Source: Vreelandella subglaciescola | GTDB taxonomy: Bacteria > Pseudomonadota > Gammaproteobacteria > Pseudomonadales > Halomonadaceae | Direction of reading: 5' to 3' | Assembly: GCF_900142895.1 (NCBI RefSeq) | Contig: NZ_LT670847.1 | Coordinates: 434,001 to 498,000 of the forward strand | Length of the DNA: 64,000 nt | Shown here: in pieces, positions 9,240-19,653 of the stretch | How positions within the stretch are numbered: the stretch's first letter is position 1 | Layout of the letters: every line of letters begins with the position of its first letter | The notes under the pieces: generated by a model | Told to the model about the DNA's origin: nothing | Seen by the model: the letters and a program-made list of their open reading frames with translations, nothing else | Database searches by the model: none | Program-made: the position numbers and the translations under genes

Positions 9240-10194
9240 TCGCGCTCTCCTGCTGTGCATGGGCCTCTTTCACCAGCCTGCGCAGCGAGAGTTCGCCCAC
9301 CGGTACATCGTGCTTATCTGCCACGGTAACGCGCTCACAATGGTCGCGCAGCATCACCGAAAGCGCCTGGCGCAGCGTGTAGGTATCGGGAATGCGCGAC
9401 TGAGCAGGAAGTGTCGGCCCCAGCGGCGCCATATGGTCACGCACCCGGGTCAGCGATGCCTGTTTCAGGCCCCGCTCAAGCCCGCCCAGCATGGAATCGA
9501 CAAAGTCGTTGGCAGGCTTTTGCAACAGCGCCAGCGGGCTGCCCTGCTGCACGATCTTGCCATCACGCATGACCACCAGATGATCCGCCAGGCGCAGGGC
9601 TTCGTCCATGTCGTGGGTCACCAGCACGACAGTTTTATGCAGACGTGCCTGCAGCCTGGCCAGCATGGCCTGGAGTTTTTCCCGGGTAATCGGATCCAGC
9701 GCGCCGAAGGGTTCGTCCATCAGCAGGATGTCCGGGTCAGCGGCCAGCGCTCTGGCAACGCCTACGCGCTGCGCCTGGCCGCCGGAAAGCTGGTGCGGAT
9801 ACTTGTGCGCAAACTCGCCGATGGGCAGGTTCAGAAACTGCATCAGCTCTTCCACGCGCTCGCGCACCTTGCTCGCCGGCCATTTCAACAGCCGCGGCAC
9901 GGTGCCGATATTGCGCGCAACGTTCCAGTGCGGAAACAGGCCGGTGTCCTGAATCACATAGCCAATACGCCGGCGCAGCTGCACGGGGTTATAGGCAGCG
10001 ACCGCCTGACCGTCGAGGATGATTTCACCGTCGCTATGTTCGGTCAGGCGATTGATCATGCGCAGCGTGGTGGATTTGCCACAGCCTGACGTGCCCACCA
10101 GCGCACAAAATTTGCCTTTGGGTACGGTAAAGCTGATGTCATCGACGGCTACCGTATCGCCGAAGCGTTTAGCGACGTTATGCAGCTCGATCAT
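9229..10194 (-). CDS. yehX: Osmoprotectant ABC transporter ATP-binding protein YehX-like
   Basis: A 321-residue ABC ATPase. Walker A is GTSGCGKST near residue 35, the signature is LSGGQAQRVGVARAL, Walker B is ILLMDEPFGALD and the switch histidine follows in LVTHDMDEA. The glycine-betaine type is indicated by these motifs together with a C-terminal extension containing a single CBS-like half (RIPDTYTLRQALSVML). It would power uptake through YehW and YehY. The start ATG at 10194 overlaps the yehY stop in an ATGA, with GGGAG upstream, so translation is probably coupled. Confidence 0.9.
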   Translation of the reverse strand: MIELHNVAKRFGDTVAVDDISFTVPKGKFCALVGTSGCGKSTTLRMINRLTEHSDGEIILDGQAVAAYNPVQLRRRIGYVIQDTGLFPHWNVARNIGTVPRLLKWPASKVRERVEELMQFLNLPIGEFAHKYPHQLSGGQAQRVGVARALAADPDILLMDEPFGALDPITREKLQAMLARLQARLHKTVVLVTHDMDEALRLADHLVVMRDGKIVQQGSPLALLQKPANDFVDSMLGGLERGLKQASLTRVRDHMAPLGPTLPAQSRIPDTYTLRQALSVMLRDHCERVTVADKHDVPVGELSLRRLVKEAHAQQESASES

Positions 10195-11408
10195 GCCGTT
10201 TCTCCCTGGCTCGAATTTTCTCCCTGACGCAGCTTTTCGGCCAAAGCCCCCAGTGCGGTATCTGCCATGAGCGCCATGGCGATGATCGGTAGCGCGCCCA
10301 ATAGCACCATATCCATTGCGACCTGGCCCAACCCCTGAAAAATGAAAGTGCCGAGCCCACCCGCGCCGATCAGCGCAGCGACGGCAGCCAGCCCCACCGC
10401 CTGTACCGTGGTAATACGAACCCCCTCCAATAAAATGGGCAGCGCCAGCGGCAAACGCACCTGCCAGAAACGCTGCGCGGGGCGCATTCCCATACCGCTG
10501 GCGGCGTCCAGCGTGGCGGGGCTGACCGCATCAAGTGCCACATAGGTGTTACGCACCATGGGCAACAGGCTGTACGCAATCAGGGCAATCAGGGCCGGCG
10601 TCCAACCAATTCCCTTCACGCCCAGGTCGGCAAGCCAGTCAAAACGCGCGGCCAGCCAGGCCAGCGGCGCCAGCAACAGCCCGAAAAGCGCCAGACTGGG
10701 GACGGTTTGCAAAAAGTTAAGCACGGCAAAGGCGACTTTTCGACTGGCGCTGAAGCGGTGGATCAGCATGGCAATGCCGATCCCCAGCACTACGCTTGCC
10801 GTCACGGCAATACCCACCAGCGCCACGTGCTCGCCCAGCGCACGATAAAACGCCTCATGGCGCGCCTGAAACTCCTGCACCAGTGCCAAACGCTCAAGCC
10901 AGAACGCGGCACACAGCCACCATACGCCGAGAATCCCGAGAAGAATCAGCAGCATCCAGCCGCGCGCCAGTCGCATGCGCAGGCGTAGTTCGACCAGACA
11001 CAACGAGAGCATGAAGAGCAGCGTCCAGTACGCCGGACCAATACCCAGCCGTGCCTGCGCCGTGTCGGGCGCTATCAGCCAGTGCGACGCCAGCATCAGG
11101 CCAAAGGGCATCAACAGCAAAAGAAGGCAGCTGGCGGCCAGCAGTGCCGGATAGCCAGAGCGCTCGGGACGCGCAGCAAGGCCGATCATCACCGTTAACA
11201 GCAACGTGGCAAGCCCGGCGCCCGGCCAGCCCAGCGCGTGCCACACCGGGTAGCCGGTGCTTTCCACAATGCGGTTGGGCGCCACGCTGACCACATCCAG
11301 CCCCCAGAGGGCGGCGAGCATCGCGACGGCCAAACACAGCAGCACCCGGTTAGGGCGCCACCGCGCCCAGCGTTCGCGACGAATCGGTAGCGCGTCCATC
11401 AGCGGCAT
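10191..11408 (-). CDS. yehY: Osmoprotectant ABC transporter permease YehY-like
   Basis: A 405-residue permease, long for this family because an N-terminal half with several membrane segments (about residues 20-185) precedes the ordinary transport domain. E. coli YehY (385 residues) has the same long form. The coupling loop is DAASGMGMRPAQRFWQVRLP. Together with YehW it would form the membrane channel for the substrate delivered by OsmF. The start ATG at 11408 is three bases after the osmF stop; an alternative ATG lies at 11399. No clear ribosome site is seen, which fits translation coupled to osmF. Confidence 0.88.
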   Translation of the reverse strand: MPLMDALPIRRERWARWRPNRVLLCLAVAMLAALWGLDVVSVAPNRIVESTGYPVWHALGWPGAGLATLLLTVMIGLAARPERSGYPALLAASCLLLLLMPFGLMLASHWLIAPDTAQARLGIGPAYWTLLFMLSLCLVELRLRMRLARGWMLLILLGILGVWWLCAAFWLERLALVQEFQARHEAFYRALGEHVALVGIAVTASVVLGIGIAMLIHRFSASRKVAFAVLNFLQTVPSLALFGLLLAPLAWLAARFDWLADLGVKGIGWTPALIALIAYSLLPMVRNTYVALDAVSPATLDAASGMGMRPAQRFWQVRLPLALPILLEGVRITTVQAVGLAAVAALIGAGGLGTFIFQGLGQVAMDMVLLGALPIIAMALMADTALGALAEKLRQGENSSQGETA

Positions 11409-11411
11409 GGA

Positions 11412-12323
11412 CTACCAGTCCATATTGCTGAGGTAGTCGCCGGCCACCTTGTCGGCCGCCCGGCCGTTAACCGCTACGTCAGCATTGAGGCGCTGCAGTG
11501 TCGCCAGATCCAGCGTATCGAATACCGTTTCCAGCGCGGTTTCGATCTCGGGATACGCTTCAAGCACCCATTCGCGTGCCACTGGCGCGGGCTGGTAAAT
11601 CGGCTGTACGCCCAGCGTATCTTCCAGTACCACAAGCCCCAGCGCCTGCAGGCCGCCGTCGGTGCCATAGGTCATGGCAGCGTTGACGCCACTGGTCTCG
11701 CGGGCAGCAGCGCGCATGGTCGCGGCGGTATTACCGCCGGACAGCACCAGCAGCTGATCGTCATCCAGCGTGAAGCCGTAGGCCTCTTGAAAGGCCGGCA
11801 GGGCCTGCTCGGATTCGACAAATTCAGCGCTGGCGGCAAACTTGAACGTGCCCTCATTCGCCAGATAGTCGGCCAGGTCTTCCAGAGTCTTGAGATTGTG
11901 CTGACGCGCGAGATCTTCGCGCACGCTCATGGCCCAAGTGTTGTTGGCACTTGCCGGCGATAGCCAGACCAGCCCGCGCTCGGCGTCCTTCTCACGCACG
12001 GTCTGCCAGGCTTTTTCGGCATCCTTCCACACCGGGCTGTCGGCCATGTCGAAAAAGAACGCCCCGTTGCCGGTGTATTCGGGGTAAAGATCGATTTCTC
12101 CCGCGGTTAACGCGCCGCGCACGACGCTGGTCACGCCGAGCTGCAGACGGTTCTCCACGGGCACGCCCTCCTGCTCCAGCGTTTGCAGTATCAGCTCGCC
12201 GAGCACAGCGCCTTCCGTGTCGATCTTGGAGCCGACAACCACCGTTTTTTCGGCCGCAAAAGCCGGGGCCGAAACAGCCGCTGCCGTGAGACCGGCATAA
12301 ATCCAGGGTGTGAGCCAACGCAT
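11412..12323 (-). CDS. osmF: Osmoprotectant-binding periplasmic protein OsmF (YehZ)
   Basis: A 303-residue secreted binding protein, first in its operon. A signal peptide is visible (about 24 residues, ending PAFA before AEKTVVVGSK). The mature part is an OpuAC/ProX-type fold with GEIDLYPEYTGNG and NNTWAMSVREDLA, the regions that form the ligand site. In E. coli, OsmF with YehWXY is a low-affinity glycine betaine system under stationary-phase and salt control. I start at ATG 12323, which has AGGA eight bases upstream; the ATG at 12332 has none usable. Two copies of a 14-base repeat lie just upstream. Confidence 0.87.
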   Translation of the reverse strand: MRWLTPWIYAGLTAAAVSAPAFAAEKTVVVGSKIDTEGAVLGELILQTLEQEGVPVENRLQLGVTSVVRGALTAGEIDLYPEYTGNGAFFFDMADSPVWKDAEKAWQTVREKDAERGLVWLSPASANNTWAMSVREDLARQHNLKTLEDLADYLANEGTFKFAASAEFVESEQALPAFQEAYGFTLDDDQLLVLSGGNTAATMRAAARETSGVNAAMTYGTDGGLQALGLVVLEDTLGVQPIYQPAPVAREWVLEAYPEIETALETVFDTLDLATLQRLNADVAVNGRAADKVAGDYLSNMDW

Positions 12324-12355
12324 TGTTATCATCCTTTATCGCTGCGGGGTGACAT

Positions 12356-12388
12356 GCACTTTCATCAAAGCACTTTCAACAAAGTGCT
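12356..12388. repeat. 14-base tandem repeat and hairpin in the osmF leader
   Basis: GCACTTTCATCAAA (12356-12369) is followed at once by GCACTTTCAACAAA (12370-12383), with one mismatch. AGCACTTT at 12369 also pairs with AAAGTGCT ending at 12388 around a CAAC loop. The site lies between the cysS stop and osmF. It has no clear U-run, so I do not call it a terminator. Confidence 0.7.
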
Positions 12389-12444
12389 GTCACCAGACTA
12401 TAGCCAGAGGGGCCGGCGTGCGATAGCCACATCGCATACCGGTT

Positions 12445-13860
12445 TTACGCTGATGTCGATTGCACTACCCAGCGCGTGCCTTCGCGAGAATCCTTCAGCT
12501 CGATGCCCTGGGCCGCCAGTTCATCGCGGATGCTGTCGGCCAGGGCGAAGTCCTTATTGGCCTTGGCGTCGGCACGCTTGGCGATTTGCGCTTCAATGTA
12601 GGCGTCGTCCAGCGCTTGTGCCGACGTATTGCCGCCGTGTAGAAACGCCTGCGGCGACTGAGTCAATAGCCCCAGCGTCTCGCCCAGGCCTTTCAGTTCA
12701 AGGGCCAGCGCGCCAACGCGCGGTGATTTTTCCGCCTTGGCGCGGTTAAGCTCGCGCGCCAGATCAAACATCACCGACAGCGCTTCCGGGGTGTTGAAAT
12801 CATCATCCATCACCGCGGTAAAGCGCTCGTGATAGGCACCGTCGGTAGGCTCGGCGTCCGCTGTAGCGGCGTCACCATCAGCAATAACACCTTCCAGCGC
12901 CGTGTAGAGCCGCGTCAGGGATTTGCGTGCATCGACCAGCGAGTCGGCCGAGTAGTTGATCGGGCTGCGGTAGTGGCTGGCCACCAGCAGGTAGCGCACC
13001 ACTTCCGGATCGTGTTCGCTTAACACGTCGCGGATGGTGAAAAAATTGCCCAGCGACTTGGACATTTTTTCCTGATCGACCCGTACCGCGCCGGCGTGCA
13101 TCCAGGCGTTGGCGTAGGTCTGGCCGGTCGCGGCTTCCGACTGGGCAATCTCGTTTTCATGGTGCGGAAAGGTCAGATCCGGCCCGCCGCCGTGAATATC
13201 AAACGTATTGCCCAGGCAGCAAGTGGACATCGCCGAGCATTCGATATGCCAGCCGGGGCGTCCCTTGCCCCAGGGCGACGGCCAGTGGGCTTCATCGGGC
13301 TTGGCCGCTTTCCACAGCACGAAATCCAGCGGGTCTTCCTTGTGCGTGTCGACGTCAACCCGCGCGCCCGAGCGCATATCGTCCAACTTGCGGTTATTGA
13401 GCTTGCCGTAGCCGGCAAATTCGCGCACGCGGTAATAAACGTCGCCGTTGTCTGCGGCGTAGGCGTAGCCTTTGGCAATCAGCGTTTCAATCATGGCCAC
13501 AATCTCGTCGATGTGGCCGGTAGCGCGGGGTTCCTGATCAGGCGGCAGCACGCCAAGGCGCGCTTCGTCTTCGTGCATCGCGGCAATCATGCGCTCGGTC
13601 AGCGCGCCGATGGTTTCACCGTTATCGGCGGCTCGCTTGAGGATCTTGTCGTCGATGTCGGTAATGTTGCGCACATAGGTCACATCAAAGCCGCGCGCGC
13701 GCAGGTAGCGGCTGATCACGTCAAACGCCACCATCACCCGCGCGTGCCCCAGGTGGCAGTAGTCGTAGACCGTCATGCCGCACACGTACATGCTGACATT
13801 ACCCGGCACCCGCGGCGCCAAAGGCTCCTTGCGCCGGGTCAGGGTGTTATAAATCTGCAC
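12445..13860 (-). CDS. cysS: Cysteinyl-tRNA synthetase
   Basis: A 471-residue class I synthetase that charges tRNA-Cys. The HIGH-type motif is HLGHARV near residue 40 and the KMSKS motif is KMSKSLGN. The zinc ligands are expected at the Cys in [11 protein letters not shown], the Cys in HIECSAMS and the His/Glu of HHENE. The start is the GTG at 13860, since AAGGAG lies six bases upstream and [12 protein letters not shown] is the family opening. The upstream frame to 14034 lies inside glnS and is spurious. The gene is 10 bases downstream of glnS, so the two probably share a transcript. Confidence 0.95.
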   Translation of the reverse strand: MQIYNTLTRRKEPLAPRVPGNVSMYVCGMTVYDYCHLGHARVMVAFDVISRYLRARGFDVTYVRNITDIDDKILKRAADNGETIGALTERMIAAMHEDEARLGVLPPDQEPRATGHIDEIVAMIETLIAKGYAYAADNGDVYYRVREFAGYGKLNNRKLDDMRSGARVDVDTHKEDPLDFVLWKAAKPDEAHWPSPWGKGRPGWHIECSAMSTCCLGNTFDIHGGGPDLTFPHHENEIAQSEAATGQTYANAWMHAGAVRVDQEKMSKSLGNFFTIRDVLSEHDPEVVRYLLVASHYRSPINYSADSLVDARKSLTRLYTALEGVIADGDAATADAEPTDGAYHERFTAVMDDDFNTPEALSVMFDLARELNRAKAEKSPRVGALALELKGLGETLGLLTQSPQAFLHGGNTSAQALDDAYIEAQIAKRADAKANKDFALADSIRDELAAQGIELKDSREGTRWVVQSTSA

Positions 13861-13870
13861 TGGCGTCTCC

Positions 13871-15550
<1,680 letters not shown>

Positions 15551-15651
15551 GGTAGCGTTGAAAACCTCATGGTCGATGGCGTGCCGGGCTTCGCGGTGCC
15601 GGGCAAAACCGGTATTATAACGTGACGCCCATGCTTAGCGCCAAGGCAAAC

Positions 15652-15701
15652 GTCTTTATTAAACAGTCTTTATTAAACAAGGCGAATGCCTTTATTGAAC
15701 A
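15652..15701. repeat. Three copies of a 14-base repeat in the ppiB leader
   Basis: GTCTTTATTAAACA occurs at 15652-15665 and 15666-15679 as a perfect tandem. A third copy, GCCTTTATTGAACA, lies at 15688-15701 with two changes and runs into the ribosome site of ppiB. Confidence 0.85.
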
Positions 15702-15712
15702 GGAATGTACCC

Positions 15713-16225
15713 ATGATCGTATTACAGACCAGTCAAGGTGATATCACTATCGCGCTGAACCACGAAAAGGCCCCCAAGACGGCTGCCAATTTCGAGCGCT
15801 ATGTCAAGGAAGGCTTTTATGACGACACGCTATTTCATCGGGTGATCGACGGCTTTATGGTTCAGGGCGGCGGCTTTGACAAGGATTTCAACCAGAAACC
15901 GACCCACGACCCGATTGAAAACGAGGCCGATAACGGGCTGAAAAACGTCAAGGGTGCGCTGGCCATGGCGCGTACGCAAGATCCAAACTCTGCCACGGCA
16001 CAGTTTTTCGTCAACGTCGGCGATAACGACTTCCTTAACCATACCGGCAAAAACATGCAGGGATGGGGCTACGCCGTGTTTGCCGAAGTGGTAGACGGCA
16101 TGGACGTGGTCAACACCATCAAGGGAGTGGCTACCACGCGCCGCGGCATGCATGCCGACGTGCCGGCCGAGGACGTGATGATCGAACGCGCCTATTTCAA
16201 GGACGCGGCCAAGGACGCTGACTGA
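15713..16225 (+). CDS. ppiB: Peptidyl-prolyl cis-trans isomerase B (cyclophilin type)
   Basis: A 170-residue cytoplasmic cyclophilin. The family signatures [15 protein letters not shown] and [14 protein letters not shown] contain the active-site Arg, Phe and Gln positions. There is no signal peptide, which separates it from the periplasmic PpiA. It speeds proline isomerisation in folding proteins. The start is ATG 15713 with AGGA upstream; the frame open from 15686 adds nine residues that overlap a repeat. It is followed after 14 bases by lpxH, so the two probably form an operon. Confidence 0.93.
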   Translation: MIVLQTSQGDITIALNHEKAPKTAANFERYVKEGFYDDTLFHRVIDGFMVQGGGFDKDFNQKPTHDPIENEADNGLKNVKGALAMARTQDPNSATAQFFVNVGDNDFLNHTGKNMQGWGYAVFAEVVDGMDVVNTIKGVATTRRGMHADVPAEDVMIERAYFKDAAKDAD

Positions 16226-16239
16226 TTACGGAGAGCCCC

Positions 16240-17022
16240 ATGCGCACGCTACTGGTAGCCGACCTGCACCTGAGCGAGCAAACCCCGGCCATGACGCAGG
16301 GGTTTATCCGCTATCTTGAGACCACGGCTCAGGGTGCCCGCGCCCTGTATATTCTCGGCGACCTGTTTGATGCCTGGGTGGGCGATGATCTGCTCGATCA
16401 ACCGCATCCGCTGGCCGACGTTGCGCGCCAGGTTATTCAGGCGCTGCGACACCTGGCCAATAGCGGTACCGATGTCTATTTTATGCACGGTAATCGTGAC
16501 TTCTTGATTGGCGAGCGCTTTGCCGAGGCCTGCCAGGCCACGCTATTGCCCGAGGTACAGGAAGTCGAACTGCACGGCATTCCCATGGTGCTGCTGCACG
16601 GTGACAGCCTGTGCACGCGGGACAGTGCCTATATGGCCTTTCGCCAGCAAGCGCGCAGCCGTGAATGGCAGGCACAAATGCTGGCACGCCCGCTTGCCGA
16701 GCGTGCGGCGCTAGCCAAACAACTGCGCCAGACATCCGGCGAGGCCAATGCCGGCAAGGCAGAAGATATCATGGACGTTACGCCGTCCGAGGTCGTCAAA
16801 CTGATGGAACAGTGCGGCGTTGCCACCATGATCCACGGCCACACTCACCGCCCCAAAGTGCATGATCTGACCGTGGAAGACGTGCCGGCCAAGCGCTATG
16901 TGCTCGGTGACTGGAGCGAGGAACACGGCTGGGACATTGTGGTAATGGAAGACAGCGACGCACCGTATGCCCACCTGCGCCTGCGCCAGTTTTCGTTGGG
17001 GGAGCCGCCTGCCAGCGGTTGA
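16240..17022 (+). CDS. lpxH: UDP-2,3-diacylglucosamine diphosphatase LpxH
   Basis: A 260-residue metallophosphoesterase of lipid A synthesis. It cleaves UDP-2,3-diacylglucosamine to lipid X and UMP at the inner membrane. All five metal motifs are present: ADLHL near the start, ILGDLFDAW, HGNRDFL, LLHGDSL and IHGHTHRP. The length is slightly above the E. coli 240 residues, with the extra at the C-terminus. ATG 16240 has GGAG upstream. A terminator hairpin follows about 25 bases after the stop. Confidence 0.94.
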   Translation: MRTLLVADLHLSEQTPAMTQGFIRYLETTAQGARALYILGDLFDAWVGDDLLDQPHPLADVARQVIQALRHLANSGTDVYFMHGNRDFLIGERFAEACQATLLPEVQEVELHGIPMVLLHGDSLCTRDSAYMAFRQQARSREWQAQMLARPLAERAALAKQLRQTSGEANAGKAEDIMDVTPSEVVKLMEQCGVATMIHGHTHRPKVHDLTVEDVPAKRYVLGDWSEEHGWDIVVMEDSDAPYAHLRLRQFSLGEPPASG

Positions 17023-17044
17023 TACGAGCGCCTGGTACGCAACA

Positions 17045-17074
17045 AAAAACGCCGGCCCTGAGGGTCGGCGTTTT
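17045..17074. terminator. Bidirectional terminator between lpxH and ppiD
   Basis: The stem AACGCCG/CGGCGTT with a further GC-rich interior is flanked by A-runs on the left and T-runs on the right. It can stop both the rightward lpxH and the leftward ppiD transcripts, which converge here. Confidence 0.88.
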
Positions 17075-17100
17075 GGGTTTCATCCAACACGATCACGACA

Positions 17101-18936
17101 CTAGCTGTCGGTTTCGATCGTTGCTTCCTCGTGGAGATAATCGATCAGCCCCTGAATCACGGCCTGGCCGCGCAGCTGCTCGGTCATTTGGGCCACGAAC
17201 CCTTCCACTTCCGCATTGGGCTCGCCCTGAGACACGCGGTCCAGCGCGATAATCGCTACGCCGCTGGGCATAGCCACATGGGCATAAGTGCTCTGCCCCT
17301 CTTCCGGGCCAGGCATACGAAACGCCGCATCGACGACTTCGCGGGCAACCGAGGTATCTGCCTGGCGCGAAACATCGCTTGCCTGCTGCCATTGAAGATC
17401 GGTACTTTCAGCAGCGTTCTCATCCGCCTTGAGGTTACCAATCAGCGTTTTAGCGCGCTGAGTCAGCGCTTCTTTCTGCTGACGCGCTTGCACCAGTTGC
17501 TCGACGTCGTCGCGCACCTCATCCAGCGCCAGCGTTGTCGCTTCGCGATGTTCAGCAACGCGTAGCACCAGGCGGCGATCCTCATCCAGCTCGATCACGT
17601 CACTGTTATAGCCATCTTCCAGCACGTCGTTGCTAAACGCCTTGTCCATGACGCCAGGCTCTGACAGCACGCCTTTACCGCCATCACGGGCAAGCCAGTC
17701 GCTGTTTTCAACGGTCGCCCCGATATCTTCGGCAACGCCCTGCAGATCATCCGCGGCGAAGCTTTCATCAATCAAGAGCTGTGCGCGCTCGTTGAATTCA
17801 CCGTCCACCTGGCGGCTGGCGATCATCTGACGCAGCTTGTCGCGCTGCTGCTCAAACGGCGGCCGATTGATATCCGTGACTTTGATGATGTGCAGAGCAC
17901 CATCCATCTCGACCGGATTGGAGACATCGCCCTGGCTTAGCGAAAAGGCCGCATCATCAAAGGACTCGCCAAAAAAGCCTCGGCTGATTTCGCCTAAATC
18001 GCCGCCGTTTTCGGCACTCGCGGTATCGTCCGAGTAGCGTGCGGCGGTATCGGCAAAGCTCTCGCCGCCATTCAGATCATCCAGCGCCTTGTCGGCAACC
18101 GCGTCCGCCTCTTCGCGGCTACGCTCATCACCAAAGCCGATCATGATATGTGAAATACGGCGATCGGCATTATCACTCTGCTCGCGCCAGGCCTGGCGCA
18201 GCTCGTCTTCACTAACATCGGCTTCATCCGCCATGGTCTGGCGATCCAGCACGATGTAGTTCACCCGCACCTGCTCAGGGCGTTTAAAGCGTTCGGTGTT
18301 GGCTTCATAGTAGGCCGTGACATCGTCAGGCGAGACGCTTACATCAATCGCCGTATTGTCCGGCGTGAGCGTGGCATAGCGGAAACTGCGCGCCTGACGC
18401 TGAAGCTCTGCCAGACGCTGCTGCTCTGCTTCAAGGGTGAAGTCGCTGAGCGCCAGCCCTTGTTGGAGCTGGCGGCGCATGATGTCGGCACGCAGCTCGT
18501 TGCGAAACGCCAGCGGTGTATAGCCGGCACTGCCGAGGCGGTTACGAAACAGCTCAGCGGAGAAGTTGCCTTCCTGATCCTTGAATTCGTCCAGGCTGAC
18601 GATCAGCTGGTCCAACTGGTCATCCGATATTTTGAACTGGCCGTCTTCCGCATACTGAGTCAATAAACGCTGAGTAATCAGCTGATTCAGCATATCGTTG
18701 CGTAACGCGCTCTCCTGCTCCGACGGCACCTGACCCGAGCGCATCGTGCGCTGAACTTCAAGCTCGACCTGCTGGCGGGTAATGGTTTCGCCGTTGACGC
18801 TGGCCGCTTCGTCAGGATCCTTGCCGAAGACGCTAAACAACGACTCCACGCCAAACAGCGCCATGGCCGCGACCATGACGCCGATGATAATTTTCGCGGC
18901 CCAGCTTTTGGAACCGTTTCGAATACTTTGCAGCAT
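17101..18936 (-). CDS. ppiD: Periplasmic folding chaperone PpiD (SurA-N and parvulin-like domains)
   Basis: A 611-residue protein anchored by one N-terminal membrane helix (about residues 16-37, IIIGVMVAAMALFGVESLF). The SurA-N-like region begins with SVNGETITRQQVELEVQRTM. A parvulin domain follows in the middle (RISHIMIGFGDERSREEAD, then GGDLGEISRGFFGESF). PpiD sits at the SecYEG exit and helps newly exported proteins fold; its parvulin domain is usually inactive. It follows hupB, as in E. coli, though a terminator hairpin separates the two. Confidence 0.93.
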   Translation of the reverse strand: MLQSIRNGSKSWAAKIIIGVMVAAMALFGVESLFSVFGKDPDEAASVNGETITRQQVELEVQRTMRSGQVPSEQESALRNDMLNQLITQRLLTQYAEDGQFKISDDQLDQLIVSLDEFKDQEGNFSAELFRNRLGSAGYTPLAFRNELRADIMRRQLQQGLALSDFTLEAEQQRLAELQRQARSFRYATLTPDNTAIDVSVSPDDVTAYYEANTERFKRPEQVRVNYIVLDRQTMADEADVSEDELRQAWREQSDNADRRISHIMIGFGDERSREEADAVADKALDDLNGGESFADTAARYSDDTASAENGGDLGEISRGFFGESFDDAAFSLSQGDVSNPVEMDGALHIIKVTDINRPPFEQQRDKLRQMIASRQVDGEFNERAQLLIDESFAADDLQGVAEDIGATVENSDWLARDGGKGVLSEPGVMDKAFSNDVLEDGYNSDVIELDEDRRLVLRVAEHREATTLALDEVRDDVEQLVQARQQKEALTQRAKTLIGNLKADENAAESTDLQWQQASDVSRQADTSVAREVVDAAFRMPGPEEGQSTYAHVAMPSGVAIIALDRVSQGEPNAEVEGFVAQMTEQLRGQAVIQGLIDYLHEEATIETDS

Positions 18937-19020
18937 GCTTGCCTCAGATAAACACAGCCAGAAGGCTCAAGTGAGAGCGTTGGATTAGCGCGCCTGCTTT
19001 TCCCGTGATTTTTCCCGCGT

Positions 19021-19064
19021 TAAAAATGACATGGGCGCACCGCGTTGGCGATGCGCCCATGTCA
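19021..19064 (-). terminator. Rho-independent terminator downstream of hupB
   Basis: A perfect 13-base stem (19027-19039 pairing with 19052-19064, TGACATGGGCGCA) is followed on the minus strand by ATTTTTAA. It lies between hupB and ppiD. Confidence 0.85.
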
Positions 19065-19069
19065 CTATA

Positions 19070-19099
19070 TCCTGGCAGCGTCATCGGTCCTGGCAGCGT
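19070..19099. repeat. Direct repeat downstream of hupB
   Basis: TCCTGGCAGCGT occurs at 19070-19081 and at 19088-19099, a period of 18 bases, in the spacer between hupB and its terminator. Nothing else stands out in this spacer. Confidence 0.75.
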
Positions 19100-19194
19100 T
19101 GTCTTTGCCCATGCCCGATGCGCGGCTCAAGATTCGCAGCAGCGCTTATGATCCGCGGTAATGCCTGAATTGAGCGTAACGCCCAATCCCTGCC

Positions 19195-19467
19195 TCAATT
19201 AACGGCGTCTTTCAGCGCTTTACCCGCCTTGAAGCTCGGCACCTTGGCCGCGCTGATTTCAATCGGCTGGCCGGTTTGCGGATTACGACCGGTACGCGCG
19301 GCGCGCTCTTTGATCGTGAAGGTACCAAAGCCTACCAGTGAAACACTTTCGCCCTGTTTGAGGCTATCGGTGACAGACTCCACCATGGCATCCAATGCGC
19401 GTGTTGCTGCTGCCTTGGGAATATCAGCAGACGCAGCAATGGCTTCAATCAGCTCGGACTTATTCAC
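19195..19467 (-). CDS. hupB: DNA-binding protein HU-beta
   Basis: A 90-residue histone-like protein of the HU/IHF family. The signature [19 protein letters not shown] lies at about residues 46-64 and forms the DNA-binding arm, and the N-terminal [11 protein letters not shown] is typical of HU. It bends and compacts DNA without sequence specificity. It follows lon, as in E. coli and Pseudomonas, but has its own promoter upstream and terminator downstream. IHF-beta is excluded by the N-terminal sequence and by the neighbours. Confidence 0.95.
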   Translation of the reverse strand: MNKSELIEAIAASADIPKAAATRALDAMVESVTDSLKQGESVSLVGFGTFTIKERAARTGRNPQTGQPIEISAAKVPSFKAGKALKDAVN

Positions 19468-19548
19468 ACTTCACCCCTTGACTGTTTCAAAAAATAGCTC
19501 TGAAAGGCACGGTCACCGCTTGGCTCGACGATCAAAGCATAGCCGTTG

Positions 19549-19578
19549 TTTATAGCAACGCGGTGAAATGACTGTCAA
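19549..19578 (-). promoter_or_regulatory. Predicted sigma-70 promoter of hupB
   Basis: On the minus strand TTGACA (19573-19578) and TATAAA (19549-19554) are separated by 18 bases. The site is about 80 bases upstream of hupB. Confidence 0.7.
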
Positions 19579-19589
19579 GCGACCGTGCC

Positions 19590-19622
19590 ACAAAACGCCC
19601 GCCATACAAGGCTTTGGGCGTT
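19590..19622 (-). terminator. Terminator downstream of lon
   Basis: AACGCCC (19594-19600) pairs with GGGCGTT (19616-19622), with an inner GCC/GGC step. TTTT follows on the minus strand, just after the lon stop. Confidence 0.7.
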
Positions 19623-19653
19623 ATTCTACATGTTGGAAAAGACGCTTTTCGGC

